A stretch of 64,000 nt of DNA from Pezicula radicicola (lineage: Eukaryota; Ascomycota; Leotiomycetes; Helotiales; Dermateaceae). Where the stretch lies: contig PDUO01000026.1 of NCBI GenBank assembly GCA_003008705.1, positions 558,001-622,000 on the forward strand. Direction: 5' to 3'. Made by a program: the position numbers and the translations under genes. Shown in pieces: positions 12,228 to 24,118 of this stretch; the first letter of the stretch is position 1, and each line of letters begins with the position of its first letter. The notes below the pieces were generated by a model. That model did not search any database, was not told the origin of the DNA, and saw only the letters and a list, made by a program, of their open reading frames with translations.

Positions 12228-15174
12228 TGATGACGTTGTTGTAACAGAAAGCTTCCTTCACGGATTATCTTTCATAAGCTGTTGGGTTTACTTTTACTGC
12301 TCTTTGTCCTAAGGGCAGTGGGAAAAGTATGCATAAGTGTTCACATTGTGGACTTCTTGTGCAGACGTAGAGGCATCAATTAGGTGTTATTTGGATTTGA
12401 TTACCTGTGACGCCTACATCCTTTACAAAAATACGATTTAGGGATCTGAAACTGGCGCACCGGGGGCATTTTGAGGTTATAAGCACGCTTCATGAATGTA
12501 CGTGTGCATGTGTCATAAGCAGGGAGGCATGGGCAGGTAAAGGTTAGAGCTAAGAGATCACATAGATACCAAATGAAGACCAAAAAAAAGCACGAACTTC
12601 CTCAGATCCTTCATCCTAGGTTTCTTCCTTGTGATGAGCCATATATCTTATCGTATTCTTTAAGCATTATACGCTCTTGTAATTTTGGAGACAAAGGGCA
12701 AAGCATACCAATTCTCTCGGATCCTTTGTTCAACCCAATCACAAGCACTAAATCCACATCATTTCATTGTCTTGTTGCCAAAATAACCGCGCCCAGCCTC
12801 CTCACTTCACATTCCAACGACTCGCCTCCCTTTCTTTGCGGCACCCGCGTGACTATACCCCTGAAATTGCCGCGTTCAACAATAAAGCGATGTCAGTTAG
12901 TATTTTGTGTGTTTGCTGCTACTTGTAGCCTTGTATATCAGGACAAGAAATATTTATGTTAATAATGATATTGGAATTTCTTTGTGCTTCTACATGCGGA
13001 CTTGCGTAGTTGATTGCTTGTTGCGGAAATGTACCAGATGGGAGAGAGGGAAGAGGAAGGTGTTTGGGATGTTTGCAGTTCACTCATGTTGTGATTTGTG
13101 GGGTTGAAAGGGAGTTTGTAGGTAAGTGGGTAGGTGGTTGTGGACTTTTTAATGTTCTTGTTTTTTGTTTCTTTTGTGAGAGTGGAATAAAGGAAGATGG
13201 GAGGATGGGATGGAGGGAGAAAGGAATCTCTCTTTAGCTATCTATAATAATGGGAGTGGAGTGACAAACGGGAGGATGAATGTGATGGAAAGTGATTATT
13301 ATGGAGCACAAATGAGACCTTTACGGTCTGACTTGTCTTTCTTCCCGTACCTAGGTAGGTGAGCTATTAAATGGCAAGTAAATGTAAAAGCCATTTCTCT
13401 ACTATCTCAATCGCACTTAAATCTCGACGATTAGCAAGGACCACCAGTTCTTCACTGACCGAAGTGAGATTGAAACAGTCTTAGACGCTGCGTCGCACTA
13501 CTGCAGGTTCCCGCGAGCAGTTCATCGTTGCCATGCGCCCGACAGGAAATTTTAAACCCACCTCAGTTTCTACCTAGTCACTTCGGTCGCTCGCTTGCTA
13601 ATCTAATACGTGATGCCCGTTATGATAAACCTCCCTTCCTTCTCCTAGGAATTACTGTCTCTCTGCATTCATCTATCCATTCTCTCCCCTACTAGTTTTA
13701 GAGCAAGCAGACCAGGAAATGTCATAGGTATGGTTCCAGAAACGGGTGTAGAAGCGGCGAGGCAGGTGACTTGCATTCCTCATGTGTTCCTGAGGCATGA
13801 GATACTAGGGGCACCGAATCGTGTGTGACACAAGGCGAGAGACATTTCGCATTCCTTGATGTGGACATCCTCACGGCTATTGCCCCGAAAACATGGTGGG
13901 GAGGTCCCTGCTAGTATTGGTTGTCTGCGAACTGAGTTGCGTGAACTGGTGGAGGAGCGGTTCATACCATTACCATGGTTCACGGTTGACATTGGGGTTA
14001 TCTGTTTGTAGAAATGATACCTCGACGGCTGCCCATCTGAGTTATGTCTTGCCTAATGGCTGAGCTACGCATATAGATCAATATACACATGAAATACTCT
14101 GCTAAGACAACACCGCAAATAAGGACAGGTACGTCTATAACTTCAAGTTAAGCTGGAATAGACACCATCGTCTGATAAGATGGATATGTCTTACAAAGAA
14201 AACACTTCCGGATGTATAATCCGTTTAGACGCGCTTCTGGAAGCCCTGATTATGCGCCCGGCAGCCATGAGCGCCTGGCCGAAAGCAGACTGATGGGAAG
14301 CCCTCTCGTTAAAGTATCCTCTTTCGTTAGACATAATGAAATATACCAAGAGCTCGAGAATACATAAAGACCAGCTCGAAATCCTTTCTTCAGCTTCTCC
14401 AATCTGACACAAAGACTCACATTTGGGAACTCAACAACATCTCCTTCAAGTTCTTTCTTCCAACAGCTGCTTGATACATAGTCAGACAAAGACTACAGCA
14501 ACAGCCACAGGTATTGCACCAACTATCAGGGGTTCAGGATACTGGCTTGCCCGACACATCGGTTCCGGAACATAATCCTGCCAGGGTGAAGGCTGCATTA
14601 CTGCAAGAAGGCTTCCTGCAATAGGTTCGTACCAAACTTCTCTGACCCTGAATCATCCGAGAGAAAAGACAAACCATTCCCACTTGATTGATTATTTTCA
14701 ATCCATGATCTAATACTTCGGATTCAGTGGGACCGCTGTCTTGTGAGATAGCTTCGCAAAATCGCCCTTCCAGAAGCCTGAAGATCTTCCGAGGAGTCCA
14801 GTCTCATTTGGTCAACCTGCTTTGGAAAAGCATTCCCACAACGCGACCAGGAGGAAGGCCGAGCACACGTAATTTCGCCAATACTGCATTTAGCAACATA
14901 CCTCAGTGAATGACGTTCGGAACTACGAAAGTCTTCGCAGAGGTTTTGCTAATACGAACACTTACTATCGCCATCAATTGCTAGAGTTCAAGCGCCTAGC
15001 GACAAAGATCTTCCTATTCTAGTGCATTTCCCACCCTCTCGCGGCATTCTTAGTCACTTGATAGCCATATCTAAAGACCCCAATACCCTACACGGAAAAG
15101 AATATCGAACATAGGGAAATACAAAACCTGCTTTTGCCTCTGCCAAGCTTTCATCTGCAATTTTGACAGTCAAA
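12228..15174. other. Intergenic, about 2.9 kb, no supported gene
   Basis: This holds the 3' region of the PHD-finger gene and the upstream region of the HMG-box gene. Only short frames of under 130 codons occur and none shows a recognisable motif. The part from 12.9 to 13.3 kb is T/G-rich. A long promoter and leader for the HMG-box regulator is plausible, since developmental transcription factors in filamentous fungi often have such leaders, but nothing in the sequence proves it. Confidence 0.5.
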
Positions 15175-16726
15175 ATGCCTCTCTCTACACCACCTCCATC
15201 ACAATATAATGGCGAAATGATACAACATGGACTTCAACAACTGGCTGAACATAATGCCAGCACTCCTTACCCGCAAGAGCAATATCACCACTCAACATAT
15301 ACCACACCGGAACCACAATACAACCAGTCGGAATATAACTTGGGATTTCAATACGTAAGCAACGTGACAGTGTAGAAGTGTGATTTGACTGACATCGAAG
15401 CAGGATGGATATAACCATGAATTACAAGGTACCCTGTACCACGACCCAGAATACCAGAGAGGATACACTTATCCAAACACACCAGCGACCTCACCGCCTA
15501 CTCCGCAGCACACAGTCAGGACAAGAAGTGGTCTGCAGGTCCGCCCATCACCAGTCGGACGATCCAAAGCATCTCCTGCTCCTAGACCACCAAAGAAGAG
15601 CCGCAAGGACAAGGCCAAGGCGGAGAGTAAGGTCAAGCTCACTGCGCCACTGAGCGAGATCACGGCAAACTGGGACCACATTCCAATTGTGGATATCGAA
15701 GCCTACGTCAACAGATCAGTAGAGGAAAGACGAAGAGAACTCGAGGAAGGAAAAACTCCAGGAAAAGTCAAGCGGCCCATGAACTCCTTCATGCTTTATC
15801 GCAAGGCATATCAGAACCGGACTAAGGAATACTGTCTCCAAACCAATCATCAAATCGTCTCGCAGGTCTGTGGTGAGAGTTGGCCAATGGAGCCGGACCA
15901 CATCCGGGATCAGTTTACTGAGTGGGCCAGAATTGAGCGTGATAATCACGCAAATGCGCACCCTGGATACAAATTCACCCCTTCAAAACCTCCAACCTTG
16001 GTGGATAAGAAAAGAAAGCATTCAGAGCATCTAGAAGATGAATCTGACTTGGAAGAATATGATCCCACTTATAACGGCGGTCGCATCATCAAGAAACACC
16101 GGTCGAACAAATCCACTCCCATCCACACTCCCAGGCAGCAAACAGCAGTTTACCCATCAGGTGAATCGGCTTATCACTACTCTCGGGAAAGCTCTATGGA
16201 ACCAATCCAAGGCAACTACCATAGGTCGCATTTCTTTACATCCAATCCGGGCAGGCCATATCCTGCACAGTACAATCAAGCGGGCTTGCAGCATGGCCAG
16301 TACTATCAGCAAGAAACCGTTGACCATCACAACGGCCAGATACAGGACGTGATCATGAAGAAAACAGGCTATGTTGGCTTGCCTGGCGGACAGGACTTTG
16401 ATCTTATGCACCAAGCACAGACTCCATATCCACAATACCAAGCAACGCCACCACCTGGACATCAGATTGACCCCATATTAATGCGGCAAGATCTGTCTCT
16501 ATATGATGGGAATTACGGGACTCCTGAGCCGCCATTTTTTGGTGGAAGCCACGATGGTGATATGAACGCTATCGATCCACTCCTTCACTTCGAAGGAGAC
16601 CGAGGTCTGGACCTGGATATCCCAGACGAGCACATACACATGCTCCGGGGCCAGCAGGATGGATGGGAAGTCAACTCGCTTGACATAAACCGGGATTTTG
16701 ACGAGAAGTGGTTCGAGACAAAGTAG
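15175..16726 (+). CDS. HMG-box transcription factor (MATA_HMG/Ste11-like)
   Basis: Two exons, 15175-15354 and 15404-16726, join in phase to give 500 aa. The start lies in CAAAATGCC context, and the 49-nt intron has a GTAAGC donor and a TTTGACTGAC branch region. Residues 1-150 are low complexity, rich in Gln, Pro, Tyr and Ser, with a basic patch (KKSRKDKAKAESK) near 130. The HMG box spans about 181-250, starting KVKRPMNSFMLYRKAY and containing ESWPMEPDHIRDQF and a Trp-Ala-Arg segment, as in the sequence-specific mating-type and Ste11-type class. A bipartite-looking basic stretch (KKRKHSEH) follows, then a Tyr/Gln/Pro-rich possible activation region. The Ste11/Fmf1 group includes regulators of mating and sexual development, so a developmental role is a reasonable inference. 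The gene stands alone, far from any visible mating-type locus. Confidence 0.88.
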
Positions 16727-17901
16727 GGCGTTGTATTTATCCATAAGTTTCAAAGTCAGCGGTTGGAAAGGAGTCTTAATATACCCGGCTGCATAGGTTC
16801 GGCGTACTTGGTGCTAAAGCTTAATGGCGGCGTAGGAGGCTAGAGTCGAGGTAATTCAAGCAGACTTCGTATTTTGCTCGTCTTCTTTGTTGATGGTTCG
16901 GGATGCGAATTTTTGTATCATTCATAGGGCTTGAATCTATGCAGGCCTATTTAACATGAAAATAGCCGTACCCTGCGTTGTATGTGACATATCGTGAGTT
17001 GACGTGAGAGTGCATCAAGTAGTACCAGGAAGTCGACCAGAATCGATATTGCTTGGTAGAAGTCTTTGACCTAAGTTTGTGGTGTGAAGGAGACAACAAG
17101 TCGAATAAATAGATGACGCGAATCGGGTTCGAGTTGATGTCTATGATGCCAGTAATAGGTACCATCTTTGCAATCAAGAAAACTTCATGACCTATAAACC
17201 GTAGCGCAGCTCTTTAAAGTATTGAATTTCCTTGTCTCCTCCTCAAAGATGAAGTTGTCTCCAAAGGCACACGTAGTACTGCATGTGTCTCGAAATTCAT
17301 TGTTTCCCGCTCAAAGAAGGGCTGTGTTCAGATTCCACAATCTCTCGGTCTCGTTCAAGATCTTCTTAGATCTCTCTTTGTTGCCTGATGAGATCAGAGC
17401 AACAGAATTGGCAATCATCCCGCATTTGCTGTATTAAGCCAGTGAACTCAGAGATCCAGTCTTGCGTTTTCAATTTTGCGCCTGACGATCATCGAAGCTA
17501 GTTAGTTGAAAGCAACTCCACGCTAAGCATGGCAACGATACTTGAACTTCGGCGACTACGGACCATAAAGCCATTGTCATGCCGGCAGCCGTTTCCTGTG
17601 TTTGAAAAACGATACCTACCTAGTTTGAGTTGATTTTGTGCTCTGATAGTACGAAAAGTAGTTCCACAAGAAATGTTGTCCAATAATTTGACACACCATC
17701 ATAGATCTGGAGGATGTCAAGAAGGGTGTCGTTGAAAGAAACTTTGTTGTCTGGAGTAGTTAAACTTAGCTTCAATGGCGCTTAGATCCGCGCTTATGAT
17801 CGCGGTTAATTTAGAACCGCGAGCTGCTGACGCGACTTGCTCCGCGGGGCAGCACGTTCAGGACATGACATTCTTTAACACAGCTTCGAGGCCCCTTTCA
17901 A
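16727..17901. other. Intergenic, about 1.2 kb
   Basis: This spans the 3' region of the HMG-box gene and the promoter of PSF1. Short open frames on both strands (at most 84 codons) lack recognisable motifs or good start context. No RNA gene or repeat was seen. Confidence 0.55.
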
Positions 17902-18649
17902 ATGTATGGTGATCTTGGAAACAAACTTGTATGCTCCTCCTCCTAAACCCTTGAAATTTTTCTAACAGCCTCATCAGGTCCAACATGCCAAGCGGACTCA
18001 AAGGCTTGAGCATTTACCCCCGTACCAAACCGAAATGGTACGCGCCGTGACGCGTGAAGTACGAGATCTACACAAAGACTCAGAAAATATCTTGCACTCC
18101 GTCAGCGGGTCTTTCAACCCCTCAGCGGATCCTGCAACCTCGTGTACTCTCCTCGTCGATCATCTCTGTATGCGCCGAAATAAGCGTTGCCTCCTAGCAT
18201 ATCATCGTACACGAACAGACAAACTTGAAGAAATGGTCTGGAATGGCAATGATCTAGCAGATATGGGGACTCAACAGCAGATGGGTATCGACGGTCAAAA
18301 TACATCGTTGGGCAATGGGCAGGGCAACACGAGTAGCTTGAGCCCTGAGGAGGAGGAATATGTGCGGCAATATAGTGATCTGCTTGCTGCATACAAGGGG
18401 CAGTGGACAGACATTGATTTGACAGGTAGTTTGGAACCGCCTAGAGACCTGTTTATTGATGTTCGAGTTTTGAAGGATGCAGGGGAGATTCAGACTGAAT
18501 ATGGGTGATTAACATTTGCTGAATATTTGGGAATACCACGGCTGACGCGGTGTAGCACGATTAATCTCACGAAAAACTCGCAGTTCTATGTTCGTCAGGG
18601 AGATGTGGAGAGATTAATCGCGCAAGGATATTTACAGAAACTTAGTTGA
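17902..18649 (+). CDS. PSF1: DNA replication complex GINS subunit Psf1
   Basis: Three exons, 17902-17928, 17978-18504 and 18556-18649, join in phase to give 215 aa, the usual fungal length. The tiny first exon encodes MYGDLGNKL, the standard Psf1 N-terminus. The middle exon carries the conserved stretches VRAVTREVRDLHKDS, LLVDHLCMRRNKRCLLAYHR and LLAAYKGQWTDIDLTG. The last exon ends in the B-domain NLTKNSQFYVRQGDVERLIAQ. Psf1 is one of four GINS subunits (Sld5, Psf1-3). With Cdc45 and Mcm2-7 they form the CMG helicase at origins and forks in the nucleus. Reading the middle exon alone would truncate the protein at 18507-18509, because the last intron interrupts the B-domain. Identification is firm from sequence similarity over the whole length. 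Confidence 0.96.
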
Positions 18650-20631
18650 AACAGCCTCTACAATCGGCATCCAATAATCCAGCACATGTCCGTCTTCGGA
18701 GGATCATGATTTTCTTTCACAACGAGCCAATGCAGGTCATAGCTGGGGTACTCAAGCCCTCGATGTGCGGATGGTTCCCGCGAAGCCGTACCTTGACAAC
18801 CACCAGACTGCGTCCGGCGGCAGGGTGGGGTCTATGTCACGGTTGTATCCGTCTTGAGCGGAAGGTTGTGGATTCACGATGGACCTTTGCGGGAGCTAGC
18901 AAAAATTTACGTGATGGACGTCCTGGACGAGAAGACCTCCCGAGTTGAGTGGAATCTTCCGAATGCTTGGGAAAATTTGTCACGAGCCTTGAGATGCATT
19001 TTACTGTACTCGCCGATAGACATCATGAAAGGGATTGCCCTACTCATGTGAGGTTCAAACTTTTTGCACGCAGATTTTGTAGCAAATGACGATGTGTGGC
19101 GCTATTCGACTTGATCTGCGCAATTTTTGGCATGCATAAAGAGGAGTACGGTCGGAGAAGATACTTGCAAGTAGAGCGGGGTCTCAAAACTCCCCCGCTC
19201 CGGAGCACGATACCGATGCGAATTGGGGACCCTTTAGAGTGAAAAAACTGATTTATGGAGACCATTCTAAATTGCCAGTCTTGAGGTTTTCTGATAAGAG
19301 CTCCATCTATGATTAGTGAAGGGAGTTAACAAGGTAAGGCTCTAGCGTATGCCGCTTAGGTAGGGAGCGAGAACTAGGCCCATTACTCGCCACCATATTC
19401 ACTCAGCTCAAGGACCTTCGAATTAACTTGAATAATTAAGAGATTGTAAAACTCAGGATATGTAAATTTCTCAGTAACCCTTGGTAAGGAAGGGGATACT
19501 CGTAGACTATCACCTGGCGGCACATTTATTACTCAAGACTCTCAGTCATCAAGTTAATTTGAGTAACAACCAGTTCAAGGCTCAAGCTCTGCAACAATTA
19601 ATTCTTACTGGAAAGTTTAATTCTCGCATGGCCTGATGTGACACAGCGCTAGGGAAGAAAAGACCACGAAACTGTCAGCTTTACTGTACCGTGACCAGAT
19701 TGCGTTCGCCGTTTTGTGTGTCATTTGCTGATGTCCTGACGAAATCAAGCCTCGTGCTTGTCTTGTGCTTCTGTACTCGACAAGCGAAAGTCTGAAATCC
19801 TAGTCTAGTCTGTATCACAAGCAGAAGCACAACCACAACCACGTTTTCTTTCTCCAGCACGTAACTCTGACAAGATATAACACGATAGGGTAGCTTCGTA
19901 CGACCTGATACATCATACATCTGTAGTGCATGCTCCCTACGGTGCCTCATCAGCCTAAGGTAGACTCTGCTCCCTGTACTTGCATCTTGCAGACGCTACT
20001 GTACTGTACAGTAGTAAAATGCAAGCTGCAGAACCAGGGACCACCAGGTGGCTCTTGTCCTCTGCAGCTCCAGCCCCATGCCGACGAGACTACTGGAAAA
20101 ACCTGCGCGGAGCATTTAAACCAACCAGATCGTCGCAGCCCGGCGCTCCAGCTCTTAAACTTTCCCCGTAGCAGCACAAGCCAGTAAAATGCAGTGAGTG
20201 TGACTTCCGGCCATGAACGTGGAGTTTCTCTTCATTCTGGCCTGACCTGCTTCCCTATATTTATTATTCTCATTCTACAGTACACGACAATTTGTTGCTA
20301 TTGTGTGCACTTTGTATAATCATTCCTGCCAGACATTGACTTGTTTGGGGATTGGCCTGTTTTACCCTTTTAACTGTAGAATTCGTCCACCAACACGTCC
20401 CACTTCAACCGAGGGCACCCCAGCTTCGCTTCCTTGTAAATTTATTCGTCATTTCCTCTGCCCTCTCCCCTCTGCCCTCTGCCTTCTTCCCTCTTTCCTC
20501 CTGTGCAACTCTTGGGAGGAAACGGGACGCGTGCATCTGTTGTGCAAAGGAAGGACTGAGGGAAGGCGAGCGACGAGGAAAGGACTTTTGGGTCACAACT
20601 GCCGCCATTGAGGGGAAGACGTGATTCCGAA
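18650..20631. other. Intergenic, about 2 kb, with one coding-like patch
   Basis: This separates PSF1 from the SulP transporter gene. At about 18770-19020 open frames of 60-100 codons look faintly protein-like, for example GRLWIHDGPLRELAKIY, but I could not build an intact gene or name a family, so a decayed gene fragment is possible. A 19-bp palindrome lies at 19996-20014. The last 350 bp are C/T-rich, as expected for a fungal promoter or leader. Confidence 0.45.
19996..20014. repeat. 19-bp perfect palindrome
   Basis: CTACTGTAC and GTACAGTAG flank a single T, making two 9-bp arms that are exact reverse complements. It is intergenic, about 620 bp upstream of the SulP transporter start. It could bind a dimeric factor or be chance. 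Confidence 0.7.
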
Positions 20632-23600
20632 ATGTCATGGCCATCATCAGACTATGGATCCTCGCGGAGACCCACGTCCTCCATGGCCAGTCCTCGACTC
20701 AATCCCGGGTCCGATTATGCATATGGTTACGTTGATGCTTCTTCGAATGGTACAGCAGGAGACCTACATTTTGGTTCCGCCAGGGCCATTCGAGGTAGAT
20801 CTAATTCACTAAATAATCGGAATGTCTCGACGGGTTCTAGTCGGAGGGAACCAACAAGGTCATTCGTGCATGGCTCGCACCAGCATAATCTAGGTAAATA
20901 TGCCCAGATCACATCATAAAGATAAACCCTTCTAACCATTCCTCCAGGCTCGATTGACAATGCAGAGATCGCTCGCAGCGTAAGAGAAGATACAGCGGGC
21001 CTAGCAGCTTATGCTCTCACAGACAGAGCTTCGAACCGAAGTGTTTCCCCTCCGCGGCAGCGCGCCAGTTCCTCCCAATCCCATATCGAATCCTATTTTG
21101 AGAGTGAGTCTGCGTCGACCCGAGAAATGGAGGCGCGCCGGCAGGAGACAATCCAGGAAACTTCAGAGCCAGTGACACCCCAAACTTCTTCTGCGAACAG
21201 CTCCGATGGAAAATCCGCCTTGGCCAACTTGTTAAGACGTTCTCCACCAAGTACGTCACCACCGGAGAGGGTAGAGGACCACGACGACAAGTCGGATTCT
21301 GGCAGTGTTATCGCCCCAGAACAACGGCGTCTAGTATTGACTCCTAATGGTGTTCAAGTTCATTCCTCAGAAAGAACCCCTTTATTGGCAAAGGGCCCAA
21401 CAGAGACCAGTCATCCTGATTGGATACATGCGCATGAAGATCTGGAAGGCCAAAATCTTCCAAGAAGAATGACATGGCCCAAGTTAAGAAACGCTATCCA
21501 CTGGCCGCGACAGAGAGGTGTGAAGATGCTGCAAACTTTGGTTAATCCGAAGAGTTGGGACCGGAGGGCTATCTGGCAAAATGCTGTGGTTGCACCTATC
21601 GCTACTTTACCTGCAGTCTTGCTTGGTGTTCTTCTTAATATTTTGGATGGTCTCTCCTATGGTTTAATTCTATTTCCTCTTGGAGAGGAGATTTTCCAGG
21701 ATCTGGGCCCTAGCGGGATCTCTATGTTTTATGTCAGTTGCATCGTATCGCAACTGGTATATTCATGTGGTGGAAGTATCTTCAAAGGAGGTGTTGGCTC
21801 AGAAATGATTGAAGTTGTTCCTTTTTTCCACGGGATGGCTGCCACTATTCTTACATCAATGGATAATGATAGCCCGCAGGCTATCATTGCTACCACCATC
21901 ACATCATATGCAGCCAGTTCGATATTGACTGGTTTAGTATTCTTCTTCATGGGATTTTTTCACGCTGGACACCTTATCGGCTTCATCCCAAGACACATAC
22001 TCATTGGATGTATAGGCGGCGTCGGTTGGTTCTTAGTAGAAACAGGATTGGCTGTTTCTGCTGGTATGGAAGGAAACTTTCACTACGACTGGGCTACCTT
22101 GCAGCTCATATTCCAACGAGATACTGTAGCCCGATGGTTGACACCATTAGTGTTAGCAATCATCTACATGGCTACAAAAGATAAGGTCTACAAAAGCTTT
22201 TCAAAGTTTTATCTACCCGGTTTTATCATGGCCGTATTTGGGGTATTCTACTTCTTTGTTTTTGCTCTAGGGTTGGATCTGGATAAGCTTCAAAACAAGG
22301 GGTGGATCTTTCAAGGCCCAAGAAATGTTGATGAGGAGTGGTATCATTTCTGGACCTTATATGGTAAGTCATGAACATTTTCGTATATTTCATTGCTGAC
22401 AACCAGCAGATTTCAAGCTCGTAAATTGGGTGGTTCTAGCGGAAACTATACCTGCAATGTTTGCACTGACGTTCTTTGGAGTTCTACATGTGCCAATTAA
22501 TGTTCCGGCTCTTGGAAATGCTCTTGGTGAAGATAATGCCAATGTTGATACTGAGCTTATCGCACATGGATTTTCGAATGTGCTTTCGGGCCTTGCTGGT
22601 AGTATCCAGAACTACCTAGTCTATACCAACAGTATTGCTTTTATCAAGAGTGGTGGCAATTCTCGTCTAGCAGGTATCATGCTTGCAATTGCCACATTTG
22701 GTGTCTTGATGATGGGCCCGGGCATGATCAGTTCTATTCCAGTCATGATGGTTGGTGTTCTTATATTTGTGCTTGGGTTTGACCTGCTTATTGAAGCTCT
22801 TTGGGATCCTCGGAAGAAGTTGAAGAAGTCGGAATATCTGACTGTAAGTGCTCAAGTACGCAGTAGAAGGCTTCCACGAATATGAAGGCCTTCTTGTTAC
22901 GCCTTTAGAATAGTTGCTGATATCTTGCAGGTTGTTGCTATCGTGCTCATTATGGGTCTCTATGATTTTGTCGTGGGAATATTTATTGGGCTGGGGCTTG
23001 CCGGCGTATCTCTAGTATTTCAAGCGTCTCGAACAGCTGCCATTCGCGCCTCATATTCTGGAAAGATCGCTGGTTCTACAGTACGCAGAAATCCTACGCA
23101 ATATAAGTATTTGAACCAGGTGGGTCAGCAAATCCATGTTACGAAGCTGGCAGGTTACTTGTTCTTCGGCACCATTGTCAGCGTCGAAAGTCGAGTTCGA
23201 GCCCTTGTGACAGACGAAGCTTTTGATCAGCGGCCCATTCGATTCCTTATCTTTGATCTTAAACACGTCTCAGGAATCGATTACTCTGCAGGCGAGTCTT
23301 TCCGCAAAATCAACAGATTGTGTACGAAGAGGGGTGTGTCCGTGATCATGAGTGGTTTAGATGCAAATGGTCCATTAGGCTTGAGCCTTCGAGCCGTTGG
23401 ACTAGGCGAGGCAAGCGAGGACGAGAACGCTATCAAGTTCTTCCCTGATCTTAACTCGGCACTGGAGAGCTGCGAGAACGAACTGTTGAAGACGTTCTAT
23501 GCGAGCAAGGAACGTGCAAGCCGCAATGCGCCGATAGACGTTCCTTACCGCCAACATATCAGTTCACACAGCTCTGACGTACAGTTCAGCTCTCCTCGTC

Positions 23601-24118
23601 GCGAACATCTCTACCGAGCAGCAACCTCCACGCTCGCCGAAGTACCTGCGGAGACCCGATATGCTAATTTTAAGGAGCCTTTGAAACTTATTCTCCAGAC
23701 GTTCCATGACCTCACGGAGAAGAATGAGGACTTCTGGTTCCGTGCAGTCCCATTCTTTACACGCAAAGAATACGCTGCCGGAACCATCCTATACAATCGC
23801 GGCGAAGAGGCAAAGGGGTTTTACCTTCTTGAATCCGGCATTTTGCGTGCTGACTACGAGCTACCTCAAGGTGTATACTTTGAGAGTATTGTAGCCGGCA
23901 CGACATGTGGTGAGCTGCCTTTCTTCTCAAATACAAGCCGAACAGCAACAGTGACCGCAGAGCGCGAGAGCGTCTGCTGGCTGATGGATACCGAGCAGTG
24001 GAAAAGGCTACAGAAGGAGGACCGAGATGTTGCGCAAGAGCTGCTGATGATCTCATTGAAGCTTACGAGTGAGCGATACAATGCTATCACTTCATACGTT
24101 TTGACTACTGCTGGATAA
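20632..24118 (+). CDS. SulP/SLC26 transporter with STAS and cyclic-nucleotide-binding domains (Vsb1/YGR125W-like)
   Basis: Four exons, 20632-20893, 20948-22363, 22410-22843 and 22931-24118, join in phase to give 1099 aa. About 290 residues of Ser/Arg-rich cytosolic N-terminus precede the SulP membrane core (roughly 298-740), which includes the segment [15 protein letters not shown] and many hydrophobic helices. A STAS domain follows (about 767-877, with [22 protein letters not shown]). A cyclic-nucleotide-binding-like fold ends the protein (about 974-1087, with [19 protein letters not shown] and [19 protein letters not shown]). This order and length match yeast Vsb1 (YGR125W), a vacuolar-membrane protein needed to store basic amino acids, rather than plasma-membrane sulfate permeases. 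Fungal orthologs are often labelled sulfate transporter. Transport substrate is inferred from family. Whether the terminal domain binds a nucleotide cannot be read from sequence alone. Confidence 0.92.
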
